64,000 nucleotides of DNA from Fistulifera solaris (taxonomy: Eukaryota; Bacillariophyta; Bacillariophyceae; Naviculales; Stauroneidaceae): assembly GCA_030295235.1 (NCBI GenBank), contig AP026152.1, positions 124,001-188,000 on the forward strand, in the 5' to 3' direction. The notes under the pieces were generated by a model. The model was given only the letters and a program-made list of their open reading frames with translations, made no database searches and was not told where the DNA came from. This document shows, piece by piece, positions 21,136 to 29,809 of this stretch (its first letter is position 1; each line of letters opens with the position of its first letter). The position numbers were made by a program, and so were the translations under genes.

Positions 21136-22167
21136 GGCATTGGCCATTGGTGACGCAAAAAAAGAGAAAAAGTAGAAAAAAGAAACCGGTTCTCAATGCA
21201 AAACGTACGCTCGGACAGACGAATTTTTCAGCATCGGCCATTGGTAAAACGCTCAAAAAACAAAAAGGACGAAAAATAAAAAACTAGTGATTCAATCTTA
21301 TGAGTCTTATAAACTTAAGGCACTACAATAAAGGTGAATAACCGCATCAAAAGGCGTCTTCTGATAATAAAAACTCGCCTACAAATTTATTCTTGGTCAA
21401 AATAAAAGGTTTGAGAGAAATAGCATCGAGAAAAGGCTTATTGGATGAGTTTTATGTCGCTGAAGTATCAGAGGGCGACCGAAAACAACAGCACGACCTT
21501 CTGTTAGCCTGGAACGAAAGATAAAACCAAATTGCGTGCGTTCTCTCCCTCTCTTTCGTAAATTTATATTAAATTGAAGTGATAGTGAGAAGAACTGGTC
21601 TTGAGAGATTGATTTTTACAAATAATCAGGCCTTCAACAACTGGTCGACGACAGTGCTTGGGAGGGGTCCTTTTGCCCGCTTCAAACGAGACGAAGATGA
21701 TATCTGACCTTTCAAGTATTGATTTCGATTTCAAATAGTGATAGACGTCAAATCACTAGGAAACCATGTCGATTGGATGAGTTTCAAAGAAATTAAACAT
21801 CAAAAACATTATCCTTTCGGGCTGTTTTACTGCTAGCGAACTTTAACGCCTTGCAGTAAACGATCTACACCCTTTGAGCAAAATAAAAGGTATCATGAGG
21901 TCCGCTATATAATGATTTATGAAATACAATGAAGAAGTGTGCCAATCGGATGAAATTTGATAAAGTTATTGCACAACAAGGGTCATCTTTCTTTTTGTTG
22001 CAACTTGATTTTTTCAACTTGATATTTTTCGTCGCTCCCACTCAACATTTTTGACCGGGAGGTCCCAACTCAAAAAAAAGGACTTTGCTGACGTGGATGA
22101 CCAGAAAAAACTTTTTTAGCTTCCTTTTTCACTGAAAAATTTTTTTCGGTCACCAATGGCCAATGCC
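21136..22167. mobile_element. Harbinger-like non-autonomous DNA transposon (MITE-like)
   Basis: Perfect 19-bp terminal inverted repeats: GGCATTGGCCATTGGTGAC at 21136-21154 and its reverse complement at 22149-22167. The similarity continues more loosely into A-rich sequence. It is flanked by a direct TAA on both sides (21133-21135 and 22168-22170), a 3-bp target duplication of the TWA type typical of PIF/Harbinger elements. The 1032-bp body is AT-rich and has no long frame, so no transposase is encoded. A further near-copy of the terminus, GCATCGGCCATTGGT, lies inside at about 21232-21246 in direct orientation. The element has landed at the edge of repeat module copy 3. Confidence 0.7.
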
Positions 22168-22170
22168 TAA

Positions 22171-22480
22171 GTGCGTGCGTTTTTTGCGCGAAATTTCAAA
22201 CGACACAAACAAGGTGCAGCGGCACTCAGTCGGTACTATGATAGGCTAAGTACACAACGCCTTCGCTTCAATGTATAGTAGTTAGAGTAGACAGAAGAGG
22301 AAAGCCCGCGTTTCTTAACGTCACCTTGCGCGAGGCTTTCTCGCTTTGAACTTTGAACAGGAAATGCCACGTCGTTTTCGAGAAAGCATCTCCCAAACTG
22401 ACGTGACGGATACGACAAAGCGGACACTTTTGTCAAACGCCACGCGTGCGCCTTGTCCGCGTGTAGTGACAACATTGTTG
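22171..22480 (+). repeat. Promoter-like repeat module, copy 3
   Basis: Aligns in order with copy 4: GCGTGCGTTTTTT, GCGCGAA, TTCAAACG, CGGTACT, CTAAG, ACACAACGCCT, GGAAAGCC, GTCA, GAAATGCCACGTC, TCTCCC, CTGACGTGACGGATA, AAACGCCACG. Its left edge abuts the transposon. The next gene (22718) starts about 240 bp downstream. Confidence 0.6.
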
Positions 22481-22717
22481 TCATAATTACGCATGCACAT
22501 GAAACCAAACAATTATCAGAGGCAAACGCACCTCGTGCTCTTCGCTCCAAAGAATGAGTTGCACCGTGGTACTCAATTTACTGTGAGGGAGCATTACAAG
22601 AGGATGATGAACGACATTGTTAGGCCTGCAGCGCTATTTCTCTCCCAACCGTCACGGGCGAGTTTGATTTCGTTCCTTTCATTTCTCGCATAATTTTTCC
22701 CGGTTCATCGCATTCCT

Positions 22718-23518
22718 ATGTTATCTCCGAGCAATAAAACTTCTGCGAAAATGGGTTCCTTTGTTGAAGACTTGTTTTATTCCCTGGTCGCCGCTTTTGC
22801 TTGGTTGCGAGTACCCATAATGAACTTTCTAGTCAAGGCCTCTGGCGCCGACGATATCAAATTCCTGTCAAAGGGCGAAGCACACAACAAATTGGATGGT
22901 TTTTTGTCGTCAGGTGTGTCTTGTATTCAAGCACGGAACGAGACTATTCGATTGAATGTCGGAGGCCTACGCTACGAGGTATCCCGTGATACTTTGACTA
23001 GATACAAGAAATTCCATGTTAGCAAGTCTTATTTCAGGGAAATGGAAAGAAGGCGATGGTGAAAGCGAAATCTTTATAGATCGTGATGGTGGGCGTTTCA
23101 AGTACGTGCTGGACTACCTTCGCTCGGATCGAGTTTCGGTGATCGATCGACTGGACCGCGCTGCGCTTCAAGAGGAGTTCGATTATTTCGGTATCGATGC
23201 CGATACGAGCAAAATCTTCATGATGGATGATTTTCTGTCAATCGACGCACTCGCGAAAGAGATCAAGGCTTATGAAGCGGTTATCGAGGAGAAAAAGAAG
23301 ACAATTGCTGTCATTCAGGAATCGTATCGCTTTGCTGGAAAGTTTGCAACCGCTGTTGATCTCAATGGGACTTGTCTGAAATTTGAATTGGAGAAAGACG
23401 TTGATAAAGAGCTTATTCGTGGTTGTTTGCTGTCGCGTGGGCTGTCCGTCGTTTCTTACGGCATCAAAAGCAAGATGTATTTACTGTGAATCTACGTCCC
23501 GCCGGCGAGAAGGCTTAA
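22718..23518 (+). CDS. BTB (T1/KCTD-type) protein with hydrophobic N-terminal extension, two slips
   Basis: Starts at ATG 22718 or 22751. Unlike its sisters, it has a hydrophobic N-terminal segment (FVEDLFYSLVAAFAWLRVPI) that could be a signal anchor or amphipathic helix. BTB: TIRLNVGGLRYEVSRDTLTR, then one T too many near 23011-23012, then SMLASLISGKWKEGDGESE, FIDRDGGRFKYVLDYLRSD, EFDYFGIDADT. Next DDFLSIDALAKEIKAYEAVI, IAVIQESYRFAGKFATAVDL and the C-terminal module DKELIRGCLLSRGLSVVSYG. A missing A near 23474 separates the last residues (DVFTVNLRPAGEKA, stop at 23518). Both slips are one-base length changes and may be consensus errors. Confidence 0.65.
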
Positions 23519-23975
23519 CAATAAGGTCATACCCAAAGTAGGCAAGGTTTGCTTATTTACATTTGCTCGACGTGTCATTCAGCACAAGAGCTTCGTTCCG
23601 GTCAATACGGATTTCGTAAAGCGAAGATCTCAACTCCATCCACTTTTAGGACTAAGAGCGCTAGGTCCAAACAAGAATAAGCAGCTCATCGTTCGCTTTT
23701 CCTCGGTATTGGAAGAAATAAATTGGTGAAGTTTGCTCAAACTCAATCATCCGTAATAGAGTCACGAGTGCTGGCGACTGAACATATTAGTACCGCTCAG
23801 CTGAGTAGACGTTCTGTATAAAAGGCCCGAAAAATCATGCCAACAATAAACAAAATGCAAAACCGTGTCCGTTTGTTCGTTGACGAAGATACGAGTTTGC
23901 GGGAAACGAACACATATGTTCACAACAAGTATTCATTCTCTTTCATTTCTTTTACCTTACAAAAATCGAGTAACC
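23519..23975. other. Intergenic, promoter of the next BTB gene
   Basis: Contains a good TATA-like element, TATAAAAGG at 23817-23825, about 150 bp upstream of the next ATG. No gene recognised. Confidence 0.45.
23817..23825 (+). promoter_or_regulatory. TATA-like element
   Basis: TATAAAAGG in the upstream region of the intact BTB gene that starts at 23976. The spacing allows a 5' leader of roughly 120 bases. Confidence 0.4.
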
Positions 23976-24701
23976 ATGTCAAGTTTTCAAGACGAAACCT
24001 CTCCGATGAAACGCCACAAAACCGCGAAAAGCGATGCGGGAGGTACGAAGACAAGCAATGCTTCTCCTCGGTCGTACATCGCCAATGCCACTTCACCAGA
24101 CAGCAAATTGGCTCCAATCGTTCAGCTGAATGTAGGAGGCACACTTTACAAAGTATCCCGCGACACGCTGATGCGCTATGAGGACTCGATGCTAGCAAAT
24201 CTCGTTTCGGGCAAGTGGAAAGAAGGTGAAGGCGACGACGAAATCTTTATAGATCGCAACGGACGACGTTTCGAATGGGTAGTTGACTACTTGCGCTCGG
24301 ATCGTGTGTATGTACCATCTTTATCGGATCAATCGGCACTAAAAGATGAATTTGACTTTTTTTGTATTGATGCCGAGATGAGCAAAGTATCGGTCGTGGA
24401 CGACTTTATGTCAATTGAACAACTTACGAAAGAGATCAAGGCGCACAAAGGGATCATTGAGCATAAAAAGAAGAAGATAGCTGCCATGAAAGAGTCGTAT
24501 AAGCTGGCGGGAAGATTTGCGAATGCTGTCGATCGTCATGGGACGTTTATGGAGATGACAATCGAAAAGGACGTCGATCAAGATCTGCTCAGCAAATGCT
24601 TGCTATCGCGCGGACTGCACCTTGTTTCCTACGCCAGCAACGAGACGGGTGCACCTGTGGTAAACGTCTGCCCTATCGGAGAGAAACATCATTTTCTTTA
24701 G
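23976..24701 (+). CDS. BTB (T1/KCTD-type) protein with C-terminal module, intact
   Basis: 241 residues from ATG 23976 (MSSFQDETSPMKRHKTAKSD). The frame is open further upstream, but the ATG at 23976 follows the TATA-like element and gives an N-terminus like those of the sisters. BTB at residues about 48-140: IVQLNVGGTLYKVSRDTLMR, DSMLANLVSGKWKEGEGDDE, FIDRNGRRFEWVVDYLRSD, EFDFFCIDAEM. Then DDFMSIEQLTKEIKAHKGII, a coiled-coil helix (EHKKKKIAAMKESYKLAG), and the C-terminal module DQDLLSKCLLSRGLHLVSYA, ending in VVNVCPIGEK. No membrane segment. Confidence 0.85.
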   Translation: MSSFQDETSPMKRHKTAKSDAGGTKTSNASPRSYIANATSPDSKLAPIVQLNVGGTLYKVSRDTLMRYEDSMLANLVSGKWKEGEGDDEIFIDRNGRRFEWVVDYLRSDRVYVPSLSDQSALKDEFDFFCIDAEMSKVSVVDDFMSIEQLTKEIKAHKGIIEHKKKKIAAMKESYKLAGRFANAVDRHGTFMEMTIEKDVDQDLLSKCLLSRGLHLVSYASNETGAPVVNVCPIGEKHHFL

Positions 24702-25004
24702 ATTTTCCCAGAGCGTCGGATGGCTGAGACGATCTCTGTGTTCGAATTGACCCCAAATGACAATGCGATTCGTTGGTGTGATTGCTTGTCGGGTTGATCA
24801 TTTTTCATAACAGCGAAATAGAAAACCATAATTGATGTACGCGTTCGAGGTGCCAGCTAGTCGTTTAGCTTTGAAGTAGGCTTTCACCACGAGGTCGAGC
24901 AGTATGCGACCAAGACTTCATTCAATTAGGAAAAGAATTGGAAATGATAATTGACAGCGCGCCGCAATGAATGCGGCGAAGAATAGTGCCCAGGCAGAGC
25001 CGCA
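24702..25004. other. Intergenic
   Basis: No gene. A perfect 7-bp stem (CGCCGCA / TGCGGCG) surrounds ATGAA at 24960-24978. Confidence 0.35.
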
Positions 25005-25091
25005 ATCGAGTATTACATGGTCAACCCCGCACCTGGGCTTGGCGTAGATTTCCGGAAAAGTATTGCAGACACACCTTTGGGTGAAAAATGA
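25005..25091 (+). pseudogene. Relic of the third BTB C-terminal subtype
   Basis: Reads IEYYMVNPAPGLGVDFRKSI ADTPLGEK and stops at 25091. This matches MIEYYKINPSPGAELLLKIP in the gene at 16015. No BTB domain precedes it. Confidence 0.5.
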
Positions 25092-26089
25092 TTAAAGAAC
25101 TAGCTGCGTCATTGTTCCTCTTCGCTATGACCGTATCACTTCCATCGTCCGAAGAGCAGCAAGAAGAAGATAGGTGTATGAAATCTTAACACCATGGTGG
25201 GTTGAATTCTCTGTTCATCTGCATACTAACCGTACTAATGTGGCATGTGGCATGCAGATCTCTCAGAAGCCGCACCACACAGTTGACCTTACTCAGGAAT
25301 TTGTATTTCATTGTGATATGCCACGAGCGCCATAGTTCTCAGAGCTTGCGTATCCGTCGGTAGTTAAAACTGAAAAAATTCGATTGCGATCTTGTTCGGT
25401 GGTCACATATCTTCGCGACAAAGATATTGATGCATCGTTTTACGTTCTCCGCCGATCGATGATCATCGTCAAAGGAGCTCATCATCGTTACCAGGTAATC
25501 CATCGCTCATCGTTCAATAAATCATTGTCACCGCGTTCATCGTTCGCATTCATTCATCGTCACGATCTCGGAAAATTGCGTGCGTTTTTTTTTTTGCGCG
25601 AAGCTTCAAACGTCACAAAAAAAGTCACAAAAAAGAAGCGGTACTCATACGGTACTAGTTCGCTAAGAACACAACGCCTCCGCACTATGTATCGTATAGA
25701 GAGTAGCCTGGTGAGGAAAGCCTGCGTATTTTGACGTCACGCTGCACGAGGTTTTCTCGTTTTCACGGAAATGCCACGTCCCGTTCAAGAAAGGGTCTCC
25801 CCCTGACGTGACGGATAGCAAATTTCGGACACGTTTGACAAACGCCACGTGCGCCTGTCCGTTAATTGCAATGAAAGACAAAGGTGCCGCAATCGCAATT
25901 TCTATTTAATAGAATCTGATTCTTCGAGACGACCTAATCTGACACCTCTGGTCGATTGTCGTCGGGGGGAAGCGTGAAACGTCGTGATCATTCTTTCGTA
26001 GCCGTGGAGAGTGTTTTGACACCGAAAATGAATCCTTTGCTTCAAGCATACCTCTTGCTCGAACGGTAAAATCTTAAAAAAAAAACAAA
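25092..26089. other. Intergenic with promoter-like repeat
   Basis: Holds a run of CATCGT-type motifs (about 25424-25565) and repeat module copy 4 (25574-25862), then a stretch ending in an A11 run just before 26085. No gene recognised. Confidence 0.4.
25574..25862 (+). repeat. Promoter-like repeat module, copy 4
   Basis: Partner of copy 3. Shared blocks in order: TTGCGTGCGTTTTTT, TTGCGCGAA, TTCAAACG, GCGGTACTCA, CGGTACTA, CTAAGAACACAACGCCTC, GAGGAAAGCC, GACGTCAC, GAAATGCCACGTC, TCTCCC, CTGACGTGACGGATA, AAACGCCACG. It contains TGACGT/ACGTCA, the core of bZIP sites. Confidence 0.6.
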
Positions 26090-26281
26090 ATGGTCTTTTT
26101 CTCAATGATCGAGTATTACAAGGTCATTCCCTCCCTTGGAACTCCCATGTCAATTATTATTCCGGAAAAGTACTGCGGAAGAAATGTTCAATGGTTTTTC
26201 GCGAATAATCAAGGAAGAGTTTGGGAAAACGAGGACTTGAAAGTCGACAATAGGCGTTACGAAAACACCAATATCATATAA
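26090..26281 (+). pseudogene. Relic of the third BTB C-terminal subtype
   Basis: MVFFSMIEYYKVIPSLGTPM SIIIPEKY aligns with the end of the gene at 16015 (VFFVMIEYYKINPSPGAE, LLKIPLKY). It ends after about 63 residues and no BTB core precedes it. Confidence 0.5.
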
Positions 26282-26590
26282 AGAGCAATCCTTTCCCGCT
26301 GGTGATAAGTCACCCTTTGATATCGAGCGTGGCTTTATTTTGCGAAGATTCAAAGCATGTGTGTGTTAAGCAGGGTATTTCTTCTGAATTCACTATGTTT
26401 CAATATCAAGGGACGGTCAACTATGTGTAAAACACGGACACGACGACGTATACATTCAGCGAGGGATGAATATTCGCCGACCCTGTTCAAAACGGATCCA
26501 ACTTTCATGCAACACATTGATAGAAAGCATTGCCTCCCTTCACAATTTTGAGCCTTACGAAGGAGGGATTGATAAACCAAACGTTCCGAC
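26282..26590. other. Intergenic
   Basis: Short upstream region of the intact BTB gene at 26591; TATAAAGAG at 26277-26285 may be a TATA-like element. Confidence 0.3.
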
Positions 26591-27199
26591 ATGACGACGA
26601 AAGACACGAAAACGAACCGACAAAAGGTTCGTTTCAACGTCGGTGGTACGCATTACGACGTATCTCGCGATACGGTCGAGCGTTGCGAAGGCTCCATGCG
26701 GGCGAGTCTAATATCGGATCGTTGGAAGGAAGGGAGCACAAAGAGTGACGATCCCATCTTCATTGACCGCAATGGGTTGCTGTTTCAGTATGTCCTGGAT
26801 TACTTGCGCAACGACAAGCTGCTGCTCCCTAGCTCAGTGAGCCGAGCTGCCGTCGCACAAGAGTTCGAGTACTACGGAATCGACGCGGATGTCGCGAAAG
26901 TGAGTGAGAAATACGGACCTATGTATCTTAGAGAGCTCAAAGAAAGGATTTGCGAGCAGAAAATTTACTTGGAATTGCTGGAAAATGAAGCTCGTGCAAT
27001 TCAGGCGTCCACATTCGTTGAAAACGAGTCGTTTAAGCATCAATTACCAGTCGATATTCGCATACCGACTGAATTTGTGCCTTTTGATGCGGAAACGCTT
27101 CGTGAATGCTCGGATCTCAAGGGGCTGATTGTGACCCTTGTACAATCCTCTGGTTCATCTAGCAGTACATCTGTTACTGTCAAAGAGAAGTCCCGCTAG
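26591..27199 (+). CDS. BTB (T1/KCTD-type) protein with C-terminal module, intact
   Basis: 202 residues from ATG 26591, no intron, with almost no N-terminal extension (MTTKDTKTNRQ). BTB at residues about 11-105: KVRFNVGGTHYDVSRDTVER, GSMRASLISDRWKEGSTKSD, FIDRNGLLFQYVLDYLRND, EFEYYGIDADV. The linker (YLRELKERICEQKIYLELLE) probably forms a helix. C-terminal module: ARAIQASTFVENESFKHQLP, DIRIPTEFVPFDAETLRECS, DLKGLIVTLV. It belongs to the subtype of the gene at 17759. The serine-rich tail is variable. Adaptor role inferred from the BTB family; the partner of the C-terminal module is unknown. Confidence 0.85.
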   Translation: MTTKDTKTNRQKVRFNVGGTHYDVSRDTVERCEGSMRASLISDRWKEGSTKSDDPIFIDRNGLLFQYVLDYLRNDKLLLPSSVSRAAVAQEFEYYGIDADVAKVSEKYGPMYLRELKERICEQKIYLELLENEARAIQASTFVENESFKHQLPVDIRIPTEFVPFDAETLRECSDLKGLIVTLVQSSGSSSSTSVTVKEKSR

Positions 27200-27784
27200 T
27201 GGTGTCCTACTCAATCGATCAGGCGTAAAAGTTGATGGTGTGTCTTTTATCCTTTACCGTTCTCGATTGCCGGTGCTTTAGTCTTCATGAATTGTAGTTG
27301 GATTGCAATAACTGTAGTATAATGTAATCGATGACTATGACAAATTTGTAACAGACTTAAGCATCCCTTCGCACCTCATCACTGAACGCGAGGGTCCTGC
27401 AAGGCCTTGCAGCAAAGGTGCTCGATGTGAGGTACTGTCGTTAATGTTGATCGGTGAGTCGCCCTAGGTGTTAGAATTAATTATCTCTCTTAATATTATG
27501 GTTTTGTTCGCCGTCGTTCGTACCGACTGAGCAGACTAAGGGATCGGTGACTCGCTTCTTGAGGAGTCCTTTTTAGTTTTCTGTCAACAACTTTTTCAAA
27601 GCCGGAACCCTATTGAAAGGGGGGTTCCTGGTAAAAATAAGCGACAAAATAATAAAATACACGATGGTCTTTTGGACAAAGAGTTTCATTGAACCAATAC
27701 AGTGACAAAATTGTTTCCAATACTGTAATTAGGCTGTTAAGATGATGATCGGAAACAGCATTAGTTTACCCTCTCGATTCTGTA
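27200..27784. other. Intergenic
   Basis: No gene. A hairpin with 7-bp arms (GGAACCC 27604-27610 and GGGTTCC 27622-27628) is the only structure noticed. Confidence 0.35.
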
Positions 27785-27845
27785 TTGACTTACGACGGTT
27801 TCTTCTGTCCGTTTCTTTCTCAATCATCGTCGAAAACAATCATCA

Positions 27846-28316
27846 ACGAAGAAACATCGTTTCAAGAAAACCTTCGGCTCCGTGGAAGAAACGAAATTTG
27901 TATTGATCGCAATGGACGACGTTTCGAGTGGATCTTGGACTATCTTCGCTCGGATCGAGTCTACTTGCCTGACCTCTCGTGTCAAGCAGCTCCGAAGGAT
28001 GGATTTGACTATTTCAACAGACGACTTCGTTGCCATTGATGAACTCGCCGAGGATCAAAGTGCATGAAGCGATCATTGATCGAAAAAGAAGAAAATAGCC
28101 GCCATCAAGAAATCGCATCGCGTGGCGTCCGAGTTCTCGAATGTTGTTGAAAAGTACGGGCTGTATTTGCAATTTTACAAGATCGGTGAAGATATCGACC
28201 AGGAGGTGCTCCGGAGCTGCTTTCTGGCTTGGGGACTGCACGTTCTTTGTGACGGCAGCAAACAGGGTAGTGGTATTACTGTCAATATATGTCTCCCTTC
28301 AAGGAAAGACGAATAG
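27846..28316 (+). pseudogene. Truncated BTB gene remnant
   Basis: The first half of the BTB domain (VGGT, SMLASL) is missing. What is left is NEICIDRNGRRFEWILDYLR, SDRVYLPDLS, a broken DYFN, then in other frames DDFVAIDELAEDQS, IAAIKKSHRVASEFSNVVE and the C-terminal module DQEVLRSCFLAWGLHVLCDG. At least three frame changes and an N-terminal deletion make this a true relic, nearest to the subtype at 7083 and 23976. It marks the right edge of the cluster. Confidence 0.65.
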
Positions 28317-28413
28317 TACGCTGGTGGCATATTATTCTCATTAGACCCATAACAGCTTTCCATGAACTCGGTTTTTCATTTACTGTTGCCCCGAACCCCA
28401 TAGGGCTCCTGTA

Positions 28414-29809
28414 TTAACTGATAACCTTTTTGCCAAACGCGGTACAATACCCGTAGAAATGATCTTCGTCAAACGATCCTGATCCTCTCCCACTTCGTCC
28501 CCACGACTCTTCCATCAAACTCCGTTCTCGAAACCACGCGCGATGAAATTGACGACACAGGCGATTTTCGAGGGCATCCGCGGCGTGCCGCATACACAAC
28601 CACGGTTTCTGACATACCGTATAATGAACCAACGTGACACTGGAAATATCCCGTGCTCGACAATCTTCACAATCATCGGTTCCCGTATAACATGCACCGT
28701 GCGGCTGGTCGTTCACAATCCCATCATTCCGTGATGGCGATCCCATGTTGTTGAAGGTACACCAATTCAACGCAATCGACTGTTCTGGATGCAGGATGTG
28801 ATAATAGTACGGCATGATCCCCTGAAAGGTTTGACCGCCCCAGAATTTGCCCGTTTGTCCGCCCCAACCTCCGTGGTCTCGGAAATCGCCTTCCTTGACG
28901 ATTTGAACAAATTCATCGTACACCGCTCGGTTCGGTCTCAAAATAACGAATCCTCCTTGAAAGGGTTTAATCTTTCGTGATGGTGGGACCATGGCATAAT
29001 CCATTGTATGCATGACTTGTAGATTGCCGCTTTTCAAAAGCTTTCGTGTTTGATCTTCCTCCTGTTCGTCGTGAACCATGAACATGTGCTTTAGTTGTTC
29101 CGTGGAGAACGTCGCGTCCGTTCTCTGTAACAAAATATCAAACAGTGGATCCAGCGGTTGCAGCAGCAAAGTATCCAAATCGAGCAATACCACAATGTCA
29201 TGTTGTGTCAATGTATACGCTTCCAATTTCAACAATTCCTTTTCCCCACAACACCCATTTTTTCTGAATGTGCGTTCGCAGAAATTCTCCCTGAATATCT
29301 TCGACCGCGACCAAGACGTTTCGTTCCAGCAATTCATATCCCAACGGTTGCAAGGTTTGCGCACAGGCGTGGGCAGCGGGATGATACAAGGCGTACATTT
29401 GATATCTCGAAAGAGAATGTCGCTGAATGGAATGTTGCAAGACGGCGGCGCCTTCGGCAATCGGAAAGGGTTCTTCGTCGCGCATCGGTGTCCCACAACC
29501 GGTAATGGTGACAACGTAGGCAACCGTAATGGTGTTTTGTGATGACATTTGGGTTGTATTCGTTGTCATGATGGGGAAGTTCCGTGAGGATGCTGATTGG
29601 TGATTAGTTGATAATGAAGACGATGTGTTGTGATGATTCGACGAAACGGAATGCCACGTTTGTGTGTAGAAGAACACGAAGAGAGTAAGAACCGACACTA
29701 AAAAAACGACTTTCGGTGAACGCGATGCCGGTCGTTTCCGTTTCGAAGGCATTGCTGTGACGAGTGCGTTAAAATCATCCTCGCGCGTCGGTCGCACTCG
29801 TTGTTGCAT
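28414..29809 (-). CDS. GT8-like (glycogenin-type) type II membrane glycosyltransferase, one slip
   Basis: Starts at ATG 29809 (MQQRVRPTREDD). A single membrane segment at residues about 33-50 (VVFLVSVLTLFVFFYT) and a serine/asparagine-rich stem give the type II topology of Golgi transferases. The catalytic part has TVAYVVTITGCG, EGAAVLQHSIQRHS, GCCGEKELLKLEAYTL, and the DxD motif in VVLLDLDTLLLQPLDPLFD, followed by QGGFVILRPNRAVYDEFV. These features resemble glycogenin-like GT8 enzymes, which transfer sugar from a nucleotide donor with a metal bound by DxD. A T6 run (29258-29263) has one base too many; correcting it gives THIQKNGCCGEKE, as in the paralogue at 30833. Donor and acceptor unknown. 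Confidence 0.75.

Noticed and set aside
26073-26090. A-rich run as sign of a retrocopied BTB end
   Set aside because: The A run is upstream of the matching sequence, not behind it, and no target duplication is visible.
27604-27628. Hairpin as a terminator
   Set aside because: The window is eukaryotic; a 7-bp stem without further context is not a terminator.
2995-28316. Potassium-channel genes
   Set aside because: The T1-type BTB domain is shared with Kv channels, but none of these proteins has channel membrane segments or a pore; KCTD-type is the better label.
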